Assembly: GCA_020846935.1 (NCBI GenBank)
Contig: JADLCY010000001.1
Coordinates: 1-64,000, forward strand
Source of the DNA: Gemmatimonadaceae bacterium
Lineage (GTDB): Bacteria; Gemmatimonadota; Gemmatimonadetes; Gemmatimonadales; Gemmatimonadaceae
Direction: 5' to 3'
DNA length: 64,000 bases
The translations under genes were made by a program, and so were the position numbers. Shown here piece by piece: positions 52,318-61,518 of this stretch. Each line of letters starts with the position of its first letter. Position 1 is the first letter of the stretch. A model generated the notes under the pieces. It was not told the origin of the DNA. It searched no databases and saw nothing but the letters and a program-made list of their open reading frames with translations.

Positions 52318-53036
52318 TTCACCACTGCGATGTCATCGCAACGCCGCGTCGCGTGACGGTCATCCCGACCGTTCCGGCCGCAGAGCCCGCACCAAAGGTT
52401 CCGCGCCTGGCGATCGCCGCCGCGGCCGTCGTGGCGCTGCTCGTACTCGGTGCCGCCCAACTGGGCGCGCAGGCCGCCGCGCGACCCGACTCGGCGAAGG
52501 CCGCACCGGCCGCGCGCAACCTCAACTGGACGTCGGACCGCCGCACGTTCGCCGTCGGCGATGTCATCCAGGTGCTGGTGGACGAATACGCGCTCGCGCA
52601 GGCGACCAAGGACAACACGAACAGTGCATCGCGGAGCCGCCAGCTTGGCGTGCAGGTCGAGCCGCCGTCGCTGCCGGGCTCCGGGGCCGCGATCGGCGAC
52701 GTCGCCGGCAGCGTGCAGACCGGAGATGCCGGTGCCTCCATGCAGCGCGGCAACGCCACCCGCAACACGCGCTACGTGGGCCAGCTCGCGGTACGCGTGG
52801 TCGCCGTGACGCCCGAAGGGCTCCTGCAGGTGAAGGGCACCAAGATGATCGACGTGGACAAGAACAAGGCGACACTGACCCTGTCCGGCTTCCTCCGCCC
52901 CATCGACGTCGGTTCGCGCGACGCTGTGGGCTCCGAGGCCATCGCCGACGCCCAGATCTCCTACAGCGCGAAGGGCTCGCTGGGCAAACCGAAGAACGGG
53001 CTCGTCGGCAAACTCATCGGACTCTTCTGGCCGTGA
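52314..53036 (+). CDS. flgH: FlgH, L-ring protein, apparently not a lipoprotein
   Basis: A 240-residue protein. FAVGDVIQVLVDEYALAQATKDN, RQLGVQVEPPSLPG-like middle, GQLAVRVVAVTPEGLLQVKGTKMID and RPIDVGSRDAVGSEAIADAQISYSAKG are FlgH features. The N-terminus has ~30 residues before a hydrophobic helix (LAIAAAAVVALLVLGAAQLG) that ends AQAAARP, with no cysteine for lipid attachment; FlgH is a lipoprotein in E. coli. The L ring would therefore insert in the outer membrane by another route, or the start is wrong. Confidence 0.88.
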   Translation: MIHHCDVIATPRRVTVIPTVPAAEPAPKVPRLAIAAAAVVALLVLGAAQLGAQAAARPDSAKAAPAARNLNWTSDRRTFAVGDVIQVLVDEYALAQATKDNTNSASRSRQLGVQVEPPSLPGSGAAIGDVAGSVQTGDAGASMQRGNATRNTRYVGQLAVRVVAVTPEGLLQVKGTKMIDVDKNKATLTLSGFLRPIDVGSRDAVGSEAIADAQISYSAKGSLGKPKNGLVGKLIGLFWP

Positions 53037-54106
53037 CGCACCCCGCCCCCCTCCGTTCCCCCCTCCGCATCGCGCTGGCCATCGGGCTGGCGCACGCGGC
53101 GTTTTGTGTCGATGCGGCCCGGGCCCAGGCCGTCCCCATCCGTGACCTCGTCGTCGACCATCAGGCGGTGCCGGTAAGGCTCGTCGGATACGGCATCGTC
53201 ACCGGCCTCTCCGGTACGGGCGACAATGCCTTCGCCGGCCGCGGGTCGCAACACACCGTGCAGAGTGTCGCGAACCTCCTGCGCCGCTTTGACATCATCG
53301 TCCCGCCGGAACTGCTGCGCACGCGGAATGTCGCGGCGGTGCTCGTCACCGCCGAGGCCTCGCCGTATCTGAGGCCGGGCGGACGGTTCGACGTGCAGGT
53401 GAGCTCGGTCGGCGATGCGCGATCGCTGCGTGGTGGCGTCCTGTGGATGACGCCGCTCGTCGCCGAAGCCGGCGGCAAGGCGATGGCGACCGCACAGGGC
53501 GAACTGCTCGTCGATGACACCGACGTCGCACGCCGACGCGTCGGCTTCGCCGCGGCGAGCGCAAAGCTCGCCAACGGTGGCCTGCTCGAAGTGGACCTGC
53601 CACGCCCGCAGTTCACGGCGTCGAGCACGCTCATCCTGCGCCAACCCGACATCGGCGTCGCCGCACGCATGGCCGCCGTGATCGACTCGGTGATGGGCAA
53701 AGAGACCGCCAGGGTTGAAGACCCGGGCGCGGTCACCTTGACCCTCGGCGACAGCGCCGGTGGACCGGCCGCGGCGCTCGCACGCATCCGTGACCTCAAG
53801 GTCGAGATTCAGCGCGTCGCGCGCATCGTGATCGACCAGCGCTCCGGGACCGTCGTCGCCGGCGGCGACCTCACGCTGGGGCCCGGGATGGTTTCCGTGG
53901 GAGGCCTCGCGCTCTCGATCGGTGCAGCCTCCGCCGATACTTCGACGCAGGGGCCGCCAGGTCAGGTCCGCGTGCCGACCGGTGCGACGGTCCAGCAGCT
54001 GGCTGCCGCGCTGCACGCCGTGAGAACACCACCGCAACAGGTGGCGCTCGTCTTCGAAGCCCTGCGCAACGTCGGGGCGCTCTCCGCTGAGGTGATTGCC
54101 CGATGA
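53033..54106 (+). CDS. flgI: FlgI, P-ring protein
   Basis: A 357-residue exported protein (signal peptide ending DAARAQA). Conserved LVGYGIVTGLSGTGDN, RNVAAVLVTAEASPYLRPGGRFDVQVSSVGDARSLRGG and the C-terminal QLAAALHAVRTPPQQVALVFEALRNVGAL match FlgI. It polymerises around the distal rod in the peptidoglycan layer. GTG start overlaps the flgH stop. Some residues of the last third are diverged. Confidence 0.95.
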   Translation: MTHPAPLRSPLRIALAIGLAHAAFCVDAARAQAVPIRDLVVDHQAVPVRLVGYGIVTGLSGTGDNAFAGRGSQHTVQSVANLLRRFDIIVPPELLRTRNVAAVLVTAEASPYLRPGGRFDVQVSSVGDARSLRGGVLWMTPLVAEAGGKAMATAQGELLVDDTDVARRRVGFAAASAKLANGGLLEVDLPRPQFTASSTLILRQPDIGVAARMAAVIDSVMGKETARVEDPGAVTLTLGDSAGGPAAALARIRDLKVEIQRVARIVIDQRSGTVVAGGDLTLGPGMVSVGGLALSIGAASADTSTQGPPGQVRVPTGATVQQLAAALHAVRTPPQQVALVFEALRNVGALSAEVIAR

Positions 54107-54408
54107 ACCCGATTGGCAGGGACGCAGGGCCCATCACGCCCGCGGGTGACGATCGCCGCCTGCGCGAGGCCGCGCGCGCACTCGAGGGCGTGTTCGTGGC
54201 GCAGTTGTTCAAGGCCATGCGCGAGACCGTTCCGCAGGACGGCGCGCTCTCGGGCGGCGCCGGCGAAGAGATGTTCAGCAGCATGCTCGATGAGCGCATG
54301 GCCGACCTCGTGCCGACGCAATGGAACAGCGACCTCGGTGACGCGCTCCTCAGGCAGTTCCGCACCCGCCTCGCCCCGACCCAGGGCGCCGACCCGTCCG
54401 CACCGTGA
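54103..54408 (+). CDS. flgJ: FlgJ-type rod-binding protein without hydrolase domain
   Basis: A 101-residue protein equal to the N-terminal rod-binding domain of FlgJ: REAARALEGVFVAQLFKAMRET, then SGGAGEEMFSSMLDERMADLV and LGDALLRQFRTRL. The C-terminal peptidoglycan hydrolase domain of enterobacterial FlgJ (~313 residues in total) is absent, and no lysozyme-like gene follows. It would cap the growing rod; cell-wall cutting must be done by something else, possibly the M15 domain in FliK. Confidence 0.9.
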   Translation: MNPIGRDAGPITPAGDDRRLREAARALEGVFVAQLFKAMRETVPQDGALSGGAGEEMFSSMLDERMADLVPTQWNSDLGDALLRQFRTRLAPTQGADPSAP

Positions 54409-54947
54409 ACGCGATCGTCCATCCCCCGACGCCGCTCACGCCGGCACAGCAGGCACAGCGGACGACGTTCGTCAACGGACTCACCGATGCGCTCCGCAGC
54501 GAACGTCGCCTGATCGATGAGCTGGTGACCGCGATGCACCAACAGCGAGAGGCCGTGGCCGCCGACGACCTCGCGTCGATCGACGACTCGGTCTTTGCCG
54601 TGCAGCGCATCCTCCTCACGCTCGGCGAGGCGCGCAAGCGTCGTCGAACGCTCAACGAGCGCCTCGGCCAGCCCGGGGACCTGCCCTTGCGCGACCTCAT
54701 CGCCGCGCTCGGCCCCTCGGCAACCGAAGAGCTGCGGGTCGCGCGCGATGACCTTCAGGTCGCTGCCCAGCGCCTGGCGCGTGACGTGGCGACCAACCGC
54801 CAGATCCTGCGCGAGGCGCTGGCGACGGGCGAAGAGACCGTGCGGTCGCTCGCAGGCGCGGCGGCACCGCGCGTGGGCTATGGGGAGAAGGTCGGCGCCA
54901 ACACCGGTGCGCAGCACGCGTCGTACCTCGTGAACCGGCGGGCCTAG
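54405..54947 (+). CDS. flgN: FlgN, chaperone of FlgK and FlgL
   Basis: A 180-residue, fully helical protein (LTDALRSERRLIDELVTAMHQQREAVAADD, LGEARKRRRTLNERLG) in the usual place before flgK. It holds hook-associated proteins for export. GTG start overlaps the flgJ stop; its stop overlaps the flgK GTG. Confidence 0.85.
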   Translation: MNAIVHPPTPLTPAQQAQRTTFVNGLTDALRSERRLIDELVTAMHQQREAVAADDLASIDDSVFAVQRILLTLGEARKRRRTLNERLGQPGDLPLRDLIAALGPSATEELRVARDDLQVAAQRLARDVATNRQILREALATGEETVRSLAGAAAPRVGYGEKVGANTGAQHASYLVNRRA

Positions 54948-56407
54948 TGTCGACCTTCGGCAGCATCCTCAGCATCGCGCGCGGCGCGATCGCGTCGCAC
55001 CAGGCCGCGATCCAGACCACGTCGCACAACCTCGCCAATGCCGAAACCGAGGGGTTCTCGCGGCAGCGCGTGGAGCTGGTGCCGTCCACACCGCAACGAT
55101 TCCCCTTCTACAGCATCGGGACCGGCGTGTCCATCTCGGACATCGTCCGGTATCGCGATCAGCTGCTGGACAACACGTACCGCCGGGAGGTCGGAAACAG
55201 CGAGGCCTTTTCGCTGCGACGCGACCTGATGTCCGAGATCGAGTCGGTGCTCGGCGAGCCAAGCGACACCGGACTCGCCGCCACGCTCGACGAGTTCTGG
55301 AATGCGTGGGCCGACCTGTCGAACAATCCCGGCAACGGCGCCGCCCAGGGTGTCGTTCGCCAGCGCGGTGCGCAGGCGGCGTACATGCTCAATACGTTCG
55401 CCACCCAGTTGGCGGACCTGGGCAACCGCACGCGTTCGCGCATGTCCGACACCGTCGACCAGATCAACGGGCTCGCCCAGCAGGTGGCCACGCTGAATCG
55501 CCAGATCACGGCCGCCGAGGTGGGGGGTCAGCAGGCGCCCGACCTGCGCGACCAGCGCGATCGCCTGGCCGACCAGCTCGCAAAGCTCACCGGCGCCCGC
55601 ACGGAGCCGCAGGCCAACGGGACGGTGGGGGTGCACCTCGGGACGATGATGCTCGTCGACGCGGCAAACGCGCGTACCCTCGAAGCACGCGGCGGCACGC
55701 AGGTCTCGCTCGGCATGAAGGGCGATCCTGATCCGCTGGTGGGTGTGACCGGCCCCCTCGCGGCGATGGTCGACTTCATCAACACCGATCTGCCCTCCGT
55801 CACCGGACGCCTCGACCAGCTCGCCCGGGCGCTCGTGAACGGAGTGAACGAATACCACATGAGCGGGTGGACCGCCGCCGGTGACGCGTTAGGCAATTCC
55901 AACTGGGTGCCGGCCAACGGACCGACCGGCTCGCGCGTCGCCTTCTTCGATCCGGCGTTCGTGAGCGCCGGCACCATCCGACTGTCCTCGGCAGTAGTGG
56001 CGAATGCCGCCGTGATCGCCTCGGGCGACGTGCAGAACGCGCCGGGGAACAATACCATCGCGCTTGCGGTCGCTGCCCTTCGCAACGACACCGGCGTGGA
56101 CGCGCTGCGCACGCGCATGGGTGCAGCGTTCGCCACGCAGGTCGGCCTCGCCACCGACACGTCGTACCTCGACCACTACACCCAGGTCGTCACCGATGTC
56201 GGGGTCTCGGTCGACGAGTCCGGCAACCAGTTCGCCATCTACGACACGCTCGCGCGCCAGGCCGATACGCGCCGAGCGTCGGTGAGCGGCGTCTCCATCG
56301 ACGAGGAGCTGACGCTCCTCATGCGGCACCAGCAGGCCTACGCGGCGGCCGCGAAGCTCGTGAAGGCAGCCGACGAGATGGCGCAGGTCATCCTGGGGAT
56401 GGTCTAG
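54947..56407 (+). CDS. flgK: FlgK, hook-filament junction protein (HAP1)
   Basis: A 486-residue protein: FGSILSIARGAIASHQAAIQTTSHNLANAETEGFSRQR-type N-terminus (D0), DEFWNAWADLSNNPGN, DQINGLAQQVATLNRQI and C-terminal SGVSIDEELTLLMRHQQAYAAAAKLVKAADEM. First of two junction zones at the hook tip; FlgL is encoded at 14 kb. GTG start. Confidence 0.96.
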   Translation: MSTFGSILSIARGAIASHQAAIQTTSHNLANAETEGFSRQRVELVPSTPQRFPFYSIGTGVSISDIVRYRDQLLDNTYRREVGNSEAFSLRRDLMSEIESVLGEPSDTGLAATLDEFWNAWADLSNNPGNGAAQGVVRQRGAQAAYMLNTFATQLADLGNRTRSRMSDTVDQINGLAQQVATLNRQITAAEVGGQQAPDLRDQRDRLADQLAKLTGARTEPQANGTVGVHLGTMMLVDAANARTLEARGGTQVSLGMKGDPDPLVGVTGPLAAMVDFINTDLPSVTGRLDQLARALVNGVNEYHMSGWTAAGDALGNSNWVPANGPTGSRVAFFDPAFVSAGTIRLSSAVVANAAVIASGDVQNAPGNNTIALAVAALRNDTGVDALRTRMGAAFATQVGLATDTSYLDHYTQVVTDVGVSVDESGNQFAIYDTLARQADTRRASVSGVSIDEELTLLMRHQQAYAAAAKLVKAADEMAQVILGMV

Positions 56408-56409
56408 CG

Positions 56410-56637
56410 ATGCTCATCCTCAGTCGGAAACCCGGTGACGCGGTCCTCATCGCGGGCGGGATTCGCATCGTCGTGCTGGCCTCCGACCGGCGCGGCGTTC
56501 GCATCGGCATCGAGGCGCCGCCGCACGTGAACATCGTGCGCGAGGAAATCGTGGCACAGGTGGCGGACGCCAACCGCAGCGCCACGGCTGGCGCGGACGC
56601 GAGGGCGCTGGTCGGCGGCGTCAAGTCCACCGGGTAA
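56410..56637 (+). CDS. csrA: CsrA, translational repressor
   Basis: A 75-residue CsrA: MLILSRKPGDAVLIAGGIRIVVLASDRRGVRIGIEAPPHVNIVREEI, with R6 and the VREEI end of the RNA-binding surface present. It dimerises and blocks translation of target mRNAs at GGA sites, here probably flagellin. The C-terminal extension with FliW-contact residues is longer than in E. coli CsrA (61), as in FliW-regulated CsrA proteins. Placed 2 bases after flgK. Confidence 0.95.
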   Translation: MLILSRKPGDAVLIAGGIRIVVLASDRRGVRIGIEAPPHVNIVREEIVAQVADANRSATAGADARALVGGVKSTG

Positions 56638-56661
56638 TGCCCTCTCACGCGAGACGCACCC

Positions 56662-56669
56662 GCCGATAC
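56662..56669 (+). promoter_or_regulatory. possible FliA minus-10 element before motA
   Basis: GCCGATAC, identical to the flgM and flgL minus-10s, lies 46 bases before motA in a 78-base gap. No TAAA at the minus-35 position, so a weak or fortuitous site. Confidence 0.35.
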
Positions 56670-56715
56670 TCCATGCAGCGCTCACTCCTGACCTTCGCCT
56701 GATCCCGGCCGTCTC

Positions 56716-57573
56716 GTGTTTCAGATCATCGGACTCGTCGTGGTGCTTGGCTCCGTCATCGCGGGCTACACCATGCACCACGGAAAGCTGGGCGTCCTCT
56801 GGCAGCCCACCGAATTCATCATCATCGGTGGCGCTGGGCTTGGCTCGTTCATCATGGCCAACCCGCCGAGTGTGCTCAAGGCGTCGATTGCCGCGTCCGT
56901 CGCGCTGCTCAAGCCCAACCCGTTCACCCGGAAGGCGTATGGCGAGCTGCTGCAGGCGCTCTTCGAGGTGTTCCAGACCGCCCGCAAGGACGGACTGATC
57001 GCGCTCGAGGCGCACATCGAAGACCCGAAACAGAGCGCGATCTTCTCGAAGTACCCCGGCTTCCTGCACCATCACCACGCCGTGGTGTTTCTCTGCGATA
57101 CGCTCAAGGTGCTCCTCACGGGCGCGGTGGAGGATCACCACCTCGCCGAGATTCTCGACCTCGACCTCGAGCGCCTCCACGAAGAGGAGCATCAGGTGCC
57201 CAACGCGATCACGCAGGTGAGCGACGCCATGCCGGGCTTCGGCATCGTCGCCGCGGTGCTCGGCGTCGTGATCACCATGGGCTCGATCGGGGGCGCGGCC
57301 TCGGAAATCGGCAACAAGGTGGCCGCCGCGCTCGTCGGCACGTTCCTCGGCATCCTGCTCTCGTACGGCATGATCGGCCCGTTCGCCAAGGCGATCGAGG
57401 CCCGCCAGCGCGCCGAGGGCGCGTACATGTCGTGCATCCGGACCGCGCTGCTCTCGTTCGCCCGCGGCGATGCGCCGATGACCTGCGTGGAGTTCGCGCG
57501 GCGCAACATCGAGCCCGTCGATCGGCCAAGCTTTGCCGAACTCGAAGGGTTGACCCGAAGGAAGGCAGCGTAG
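56716..57573 (+). CDS. motA: MotA, stator proton channel subunit
   Basis: A 285-residue, four-helix membrane protein, GTG start. FQIIGLVVVLGSVIAGYTMHHG, IIIGGAGLGSFIMANPPSVL, and the cytoplasmic loop ending PGFGIVAAVLGVVITMGSIGG match proton-type MotA. Charged residues of the cytoplasmic loop face FliG. Followed after 1 base by motB. Confidence 0.95.
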   Translation: MFQIIGLVVVLGSVIAGYTMHHGKLGVLWQPTEFIIIGGAGLGSFIMANPPSVLKASIAASVALLKPNPFTRKAYGELLQALFEVFQTARKDGLIALEAHIEDPKQSAIFSKYPGFLHHHHAVVFLCDTLKVLLTGAVEDHHLAEILDLDLERLHEEEHQVPNAITQVSDAMPGFGIVAAVLGVVITMGSIGGAASEIGNKVAAALVGTFLGILLSYGMIGPFAKAIEARQRAEGAYMSCIRTALLSFARGDAPMTCVEFARRNIEPVDRPSFAELEGLTRRKAA

Positions 57574-57574
57574 C

Positions 57575-58405
57575 GTGGCCAAGGGCGGCAGCAAGGTCGT
57601 CATCGTCAAGAAGGTGAAGAAGGGCGGCCACGGACACCACGGCGGCTCGTGGAAGGTCGCCTACGCCGACTTCGTGACGGCGATGATGGCCTTCTTCATG
57701 GTGATGTGGATCCTCGGCATGGACGAGAACACGCGGAAGGCCATCGAGGGGTACTTCTCCAATCCCATCGGCTTCAAGAAGGGCTACTCGTCAGGCTCGA
57801 GCCCCCTCGCGTCCGGCTCGTCGCCCGCGTCGGTGCAGCAGCAGGCCATGCAGATCGCCCTGCGGTCGCTCCAGCAGCGCCGCTTCGAGGAAATCAAGGC
57901 GATGCTGGCCACGCGCGTGGACTCGCTCGCTGCGCGCGGCGCGTTCCGTTCGAAGGTCGAGATCACTCTGACCAATGCCGGGCTGCGCATCGAGCTGATC
58001 GAGAACCAGCAGGGCAACACCTTCTTCGACTTCGGCTCATCGCGCATGAAGCCCCAGGGTGAGCTGGCGCTGAAAGTGGTGGCCGAGGAGCTGGTCGGGA
58101 TGGAGAATCCACTGGTCATCGAGGGGCACACCGATGCCGCGCAATACACGCGACCCGACTACAGCAACTGGGAACTGTCGAGCGAACGGGCCAACGCGGC
58201 ACGACGGTTTCTCGAGCGCGTGGGGATTCCGAGGTCCCGCATCGTCGAGGTGAACGGCCTGGCGGACACGCAGCCCAAGTACCCGCTCGATCCCATGAAT
58301 CCGTCCAACCGGCGTATCTCGATTCTGCTGCCCTACATCACGGCGCCGCAGCCGGCGACGCTCGAAGCGCTCAAGGAGCGGCTGGGGACGGCTGCCGGCG
58401 GCTGA
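57575..58405 (+). CDS. motB: MotB, stator anchor subunit
   Basis: A 276-residue protein: membrane helix with the proton-carrying aspartate D32 in WKVAYADFVTAMMAFFMVMWIL, a plug/linker, and an OmpA-type peptidoglycan-binding domain (~140-265: EGHTDAAQYTRPDYSNWELSSERANAARRFLE). The residue number of the aspartate equals that in E. coli MotB and the surrounding helix is nearly identical, pointing to a proton-driven motor. Confidence 0.96.
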   Translation: MAKGGSKVVIVKKVKKGGHGHHGGSWKVAYADFVTAMMAFFMVMWILGMDENTRKAIEGYFSNPIGFKKGYSSGSSPLASGSSPASVQQQAMQIALRSLQQRRFEEIKAMLATRVDSLAARGAFRSKVEITLTNAGLRIELIENQQGNTFFDFGSSRMKPQGELALKVVAEELVGMENPLVIEGHTDAAQYTRPDYSNWELSSERANAARRFLERVGIPRSRIVEVNGLADTQPKYPLDPMNPSNRRISILLPYITAPQPATLEALKERLGTAAGG

Positions 58406-58876
58406 GCAGCGCACGATTTGCCGCTCCTGCTGGTGATGTCGTCATGCGCCAACGCACCGCATGAATCGCGGTGGCATTGGTCGCATCAGCGGACGCACAC
58501 AGTGACCGTCCACGTTGGCCCAGTTCGCGCCGCGTGCCGTCTTGCCGGCGAAACGAGACCGAGGCCGCCGCTACCGACAACGCTCGCGCCAGGCCTCTTG
58601 CTCGGCGTGACTCGTCCAGAGCGCCGCGAGATCCCACTGCCCGTCGCTTTGAACCTCGCAGTCCCGCGGCACGAGCGCCTCGGCATCCGCGGCTCGGCGC
58701 GACGGCGATGACCAACGCCGGCTTCGTCATCGAGAGATGCGAATCGGATCGATTCGATATGGGCTGGAACGTTTTGTTATAGCGCCAGAAGCTTGCTATA
58801 TTCTCGTAACTCGTTGCCTGTGAAGTAGTTGCATGGGCGTCTTGAAATGGTGCCGGTCTTGCCAAGGAGATGATGC
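58406..58876 (+). other. 471-base gap after motB
   Basis: No supported gene. The first 330 bases are GC-rich without clear signals; the last ~130 bases turn AT-rich and hold the sigma-70 promoter at 58774-58802. Confidence 0.6.
58774..58802 (+). promoter_or_regulatory. sigma-70 promoter of the lipoprotein pair
   Basis: TTGTTA (58774-58779), 17 bases, TATATT (58797-58802): the closest sigma-70 consensus in the window, in the most AT-rich stretch I noticed, 75 bases before the first lipoprotein gene. Confidence 0.75.
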
Positions 58877-59401
58877 GTGGCCACGCAAACTCTCGTTCAT
58901 CCTCCTTCTCCCAAGACCCCTCGACCAATGCGTATCAACCTGATCGCTCCCCTCGCGCTGTTCGCCGCGCTCATCCTGTCCGCCTGCGCCGACAGCCCTG
59001 TTTCGCCCCTCACCGACGACGTGACCGCAGCGGCCTCAAAGGGCTCCGACAACTCCGGTTCCGCGACATCGGCCGGCCGCATCCGCGTCTTCGCGCAGTT
59101 GACGGCACCCACGAGCGCGCCGTACGTGAGCGCCAGGGGCAAGGCCAAGTGGGACTCGCGCAACAACAACACGAAGCGCGAGTTCGAGATCGAAGCGGAG
59201 CACCTCCCCGCGGGCCTCGTCGTCGAGTTCTACCTTGCCGGAGCCAGCCTTGGCAAGGCGACCACCAACACGTTCGGCAAGGCGCAGTTGAACTTCAGCA
59301 CCCAGCTCGGTCAGCCGGTACCGATTTCGGTCTCGGGTGCGACGGCCGAAGTGAAGACCGCGGCAGGTGTCGTCATCGTCAGGGGCGCGTTCGCCAGGTA
59401 G
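58877..59401 (+). CDS. putative lipoprotein, unknown function
   Basis: A 174-residue protein. A lipobox (ALFAALILSAC) lies ~37 residues from the GTG start. The GTG was chosen because a strong Shine-Dalgarno (AAGGAG at 58863-58868) serves it; the ATG at 58928, which would give a more normal signal peptide, has none. The mature part is Ser/Ala-rich at first, then beta-rich with a conserved-looking FEIEAEHLPAGLVVEFYLAG segment. No family recognised. Next gene is a second lipoprotein. Confidence 0.7.
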   Translation: MATQTLVHPPSPKTPRPMRINLIAPLALFAALILSACADSPVSPLTDDVTAAASKGSDNSGSATSAGRIRVFAQLTAPTSAPYVSARGKAKWDSRNNNTKREFEIEAEHLPAGLVVEFYLAGASLGKATTNTFGKAQLNFSTQLGQPVPISVSGATAEVKTAAGVVIVRGAFAR

Positions 59402-59420
59402 TGGACAGCAGGTCATCGAC

Positions 59421-59466
59421 CCGGTCGCGCAGGGCGCACGCACTTCGTGTCGTCCTGCGCGATCGG
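59421..59466 (+). terminator. long intercistronic stem-loop
   Basis: CCGGTCGCGCAGG (59421-59433) pairs with CCTGCGCGATCGG (59454-59466), 13 bp with one G-T pair; the loop can fold further (CAC/GTG). No T tract. It lies between the two lipoprotein genes, 10 bases before the second gene's Shine-Dalgarno, so it may attenuate or stabilise. Confidence 0.6.
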
Positions 59467-59489
59467 GATTCTACCGAGGAGAAGATCGT

Positions 59490-60128
59490 ATGCGTTTCCG
59501 CCATGCCGCCGTGCTGGCTCTGGTCGCCGTGGTCACCATCGTCGCGGGGTGCGCGGATGCCGCAGTCGACCCCCAGGCGCCGCTAACGCCGACCGCGCGC
59601 GATACGAGCCTGCTGGTGAACTCGCTGTCGCCCGCCCCCGGCGCGCCTGCCATCGCGAATCCCGTGGTCGCGTTCTACGCGAAGGCGGGCGACAGCCGCC
59701 AGGCCTTCATGTACTACCGCTCGCGTCCGGGTCGATCCGACTCCACAGTCTTCATCCGGTTCCGCGTCTCGAAAGGATCGTTGCTCAGCCGTCCAAACGG
59801 GACACCGTTCGTGGATGGTGACTCGATCCTCATCACGATGACCCTGATCGATCCTGCCAGGCTCATCGTCCGGTTCGAGCCGTCCGGTCTGCGTTTCGCG
59901 CCGCTGGATCCGGCGGACATCAAGTTCAACTTTCGCGAGACCAACGACGACCGCAATGGCGACGGGGTCGTCGACGGCACTGACGCGACGTACACGTCGC
60001 TGCTCTCGATCTGGAAGCGCGAGAACGTCTCGGCGCCGTGGCTGAAGCAGAGCAGCGTCCTCGCTCCGGCGCTTCATGAGATCGAGGCCGACGTCACCGG
60101 CTTCACCGACTACATCATCGCCTGGTGA
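59490..60128 (+). CDS. putative lipoprotein, unknown function
   Basis: A 212-residue protein with lipobox VVTIVAGC (cysteine at residue 21), a Pro/Ala linker, and a beta-rich body including [39 protein letters not shown] and an Asp-rich [14 protein letters not shown] that could bind calcium (EF-hand-like or dockerin-like). A strong GAGGAGAAG Shine-Dalgarno precedes the ATG. No known family recognised. It shares the transcription direction with the preceding lipoprotein and the sigma-54 activator. Confidence 0.72.
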   Translation: MRFRHAAVLALVAVVTIVAGCADAAVDPQAPLTPTARDTSLLVNSLSPAPGAPAIANPVVAFYAKAGDSRQAFMYYRSRPGRSDSTVFIRFRVSKGSLLSRPNGTPFVDGDSILITMTLIDPARLIVRFEPSGLRFAPLDPADIKFNFRETNDDRNGDGVVDGTDATYTSLLSIWKRENVSAPWLKQSSVLAPALHEIEADVTGFTDYIIAW

Positions 60129-60132
60129 CCAG

Positions 60133-61518
60133 ATGGCGAGTGCTGCGAGTGCGGAAGGCTCAACGGACGGCGGGGCGCCGGCCATGACACCGGCCACGTT
60201 GCTGGTGCATGGCATCAGTGACTCTTTCGGCGAGCTCTGGCCCCGGATCGCGGCGGAAGTCGGGCTCGGGTACGCACACACACGCACCGCTCCCAGGGGC
60301 GTCGATCCCACGCGCACCGTCGTCCTCCTCGCGGCCGGCGGCGAAGAGACGGCGCTCGCGCGTGCCGCGCGCGAACTCCGGGCCGACGGGGAGGTCACGT
60401 TCGCCGCCGTCGCCGCCGAAGCTGGCCATCGCCTCGCGGCGTCGGTGCTGCGTGCCGGGGCCGATCAGCTCTTCGTCATCCCCGAAGACCTCGACCTGCT
60501 GCGCGCATGGATCAAGGATGCGTCCGAACGCCTGCTCTTCCACGAGCATCGACGCTCCTTCGCGGCGACCGAGACCCGAAAGTACACGTTCGAAGGCATC
60601 CTCGGCGCCAGCGGCTCGCTCGCCGCCGCGCTGGAGCGCGTGGCCAAGGTGATCCCGCACAGCAACGTCACGGTGCTGGTCACGGGGGAAACCGGCACCG
60701 GCAAGGAACTCATTGCCCGCGCGATCCACTACAACGGACCGCGCCGGGAAATGCCGTTTGTCGACATCAACTGCGCGGCGCTGCCCGAACACCTGCTCGA
60801 GAGCGATCTGTTCGGCCACGAGAAGGGCGCGTTCACCGACGCGTCGGCCACCAAGCCTGGGCTCTTTGAGATGGCGCAGGGCGGGTCGATCTTCCTGGAC
60901 GAAGTCGGCCACCTCGCGCTCCCCCTGCAAGGGAAGTTGCTGCGTGCGCTGCAGGAGCGGAGCATCCGCCGCGTTGGCGGTGTGCGGAACATCCCGATCG
61001 ACGTGCGGGTCATTGCCGCAACGCACGTGAACCTCGAGGCCGCCGTGCGCGCTGGCGAGTTCCGCGAGGATCTCTACTATCGGCTCAACGTCCTGCCCGT
61101 CGCGCTGCCGCCTCTGCGCGATCGGCACGAGGACATCATCCCGCTCGCGCGACTGTTCCTCGCCCGGTTCGCGTCCGAGTACGGGGTTCCGCGACCGGAG
61201 CTGAGTCCGCGCGCTGCCAGCGCGCTGCGCCACCGAGCATGGCCCGGCAACATCCGCGAGCTGCGAAACGTCATCGAACGCACGATCCTCCTCGCGGACA
61301 AGGCAGTGCTCGAGCCCGAGGACTTCGAGTTCGAGACGATGGGCAACGACCGGCGGCTCACGGCCACGCAGCCACCCATCGCCCTCGCCGACATCATCCG
61401 CGATGCCGTGCGTGAGGCACTCGAACGCTGCGGCGGCAACAAGAGCGAAGCCGCGCGTCGGCTCGGCATCTCACGCCCGCGGCTGGTTCGTCTCCTCGAA
61501 GGAGACCACGATGCCTGA
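60133..61518 (+). CDS. sigma-54-dependent activator with GAFTDA loop and degenerate receiver
   Basis: A 461-residue regulator. Residues ~20-135 have receiver-like length but lack the phospho-acceptor aspartate pocket ([15 protein letters not shown] in its place). AAA+ domain ~155-395: Walker [15 protein letters not shown] where most have GAFTGA, Walker [19 protein letters not shown]-terminal Fis helix-turn-helix [26 protein letters not shown] occurs in active members, so loss of function is not implied. Starts 4 bases after the lipoprotein and overlaps the TPR gene by 8. Confidence 0.85.
   Translation: MASAASAEGSTDGGAPAMTPATLLVHGISDSFGELWPRIAAEVGLGYAHTRTAPRGVDPTRTVVLLAAGGEETALARAARELRADGEVTFAAVAAEAGHRLAASVLRAGADQLFVIPEDLDLLRAWIKDASERLLFHEHRRSFAATETRKYTFEGILGASGSLAAALERVAKVIPHSNVTVLVTGETGTGKELIARAIHYNGPRREMPFVDINCAALPEHLLESDLFGHEKGAFTDASATKPGLFEMAQGGSIFLDEVGHLALPLQGKLLRALQERSIRRVGGVRNIPIDVRVIAATHVNLEAAVRAGEFREDLYYRLNVLPVALPPLRDRHEDIIPLARLFLARFASEYGVPRPELSPRAASALRHRAWPGNIRELRNVIERTILLADKAVLEPEDFEFETMGNDRRLTATQPPIALADIIRDAVREALERCGGNKSEAARRLGISRPRLVRLLEGDHDA

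Noticed and set aside
53934-53941. GCCGATAC as a FliA promoter
   Set aside because: It lies inside flgI in the middle of a tight operon; it shows that the octamer also occurs by chance.
16328-55894. TTA codons as a bldA-like developmental switch
   Set aside because: Most TTA codons noticed fall within the CGTTAGGC oligomer, so the oligomer explains them better than codon-level control; a few (20430, 34230) lie outside it.
58371-58928. Minus-strand frame of 185 codons after motB
   Set aside because: It crosses a strong plus-strand promoter and the end of motB, and its composition looks random.
60133-61518. Idea that the GAFTDA activator is dead
   Set aside because: GAFTDA occurs in functional sigma-54 activators and the other ATPase motifs are intact.
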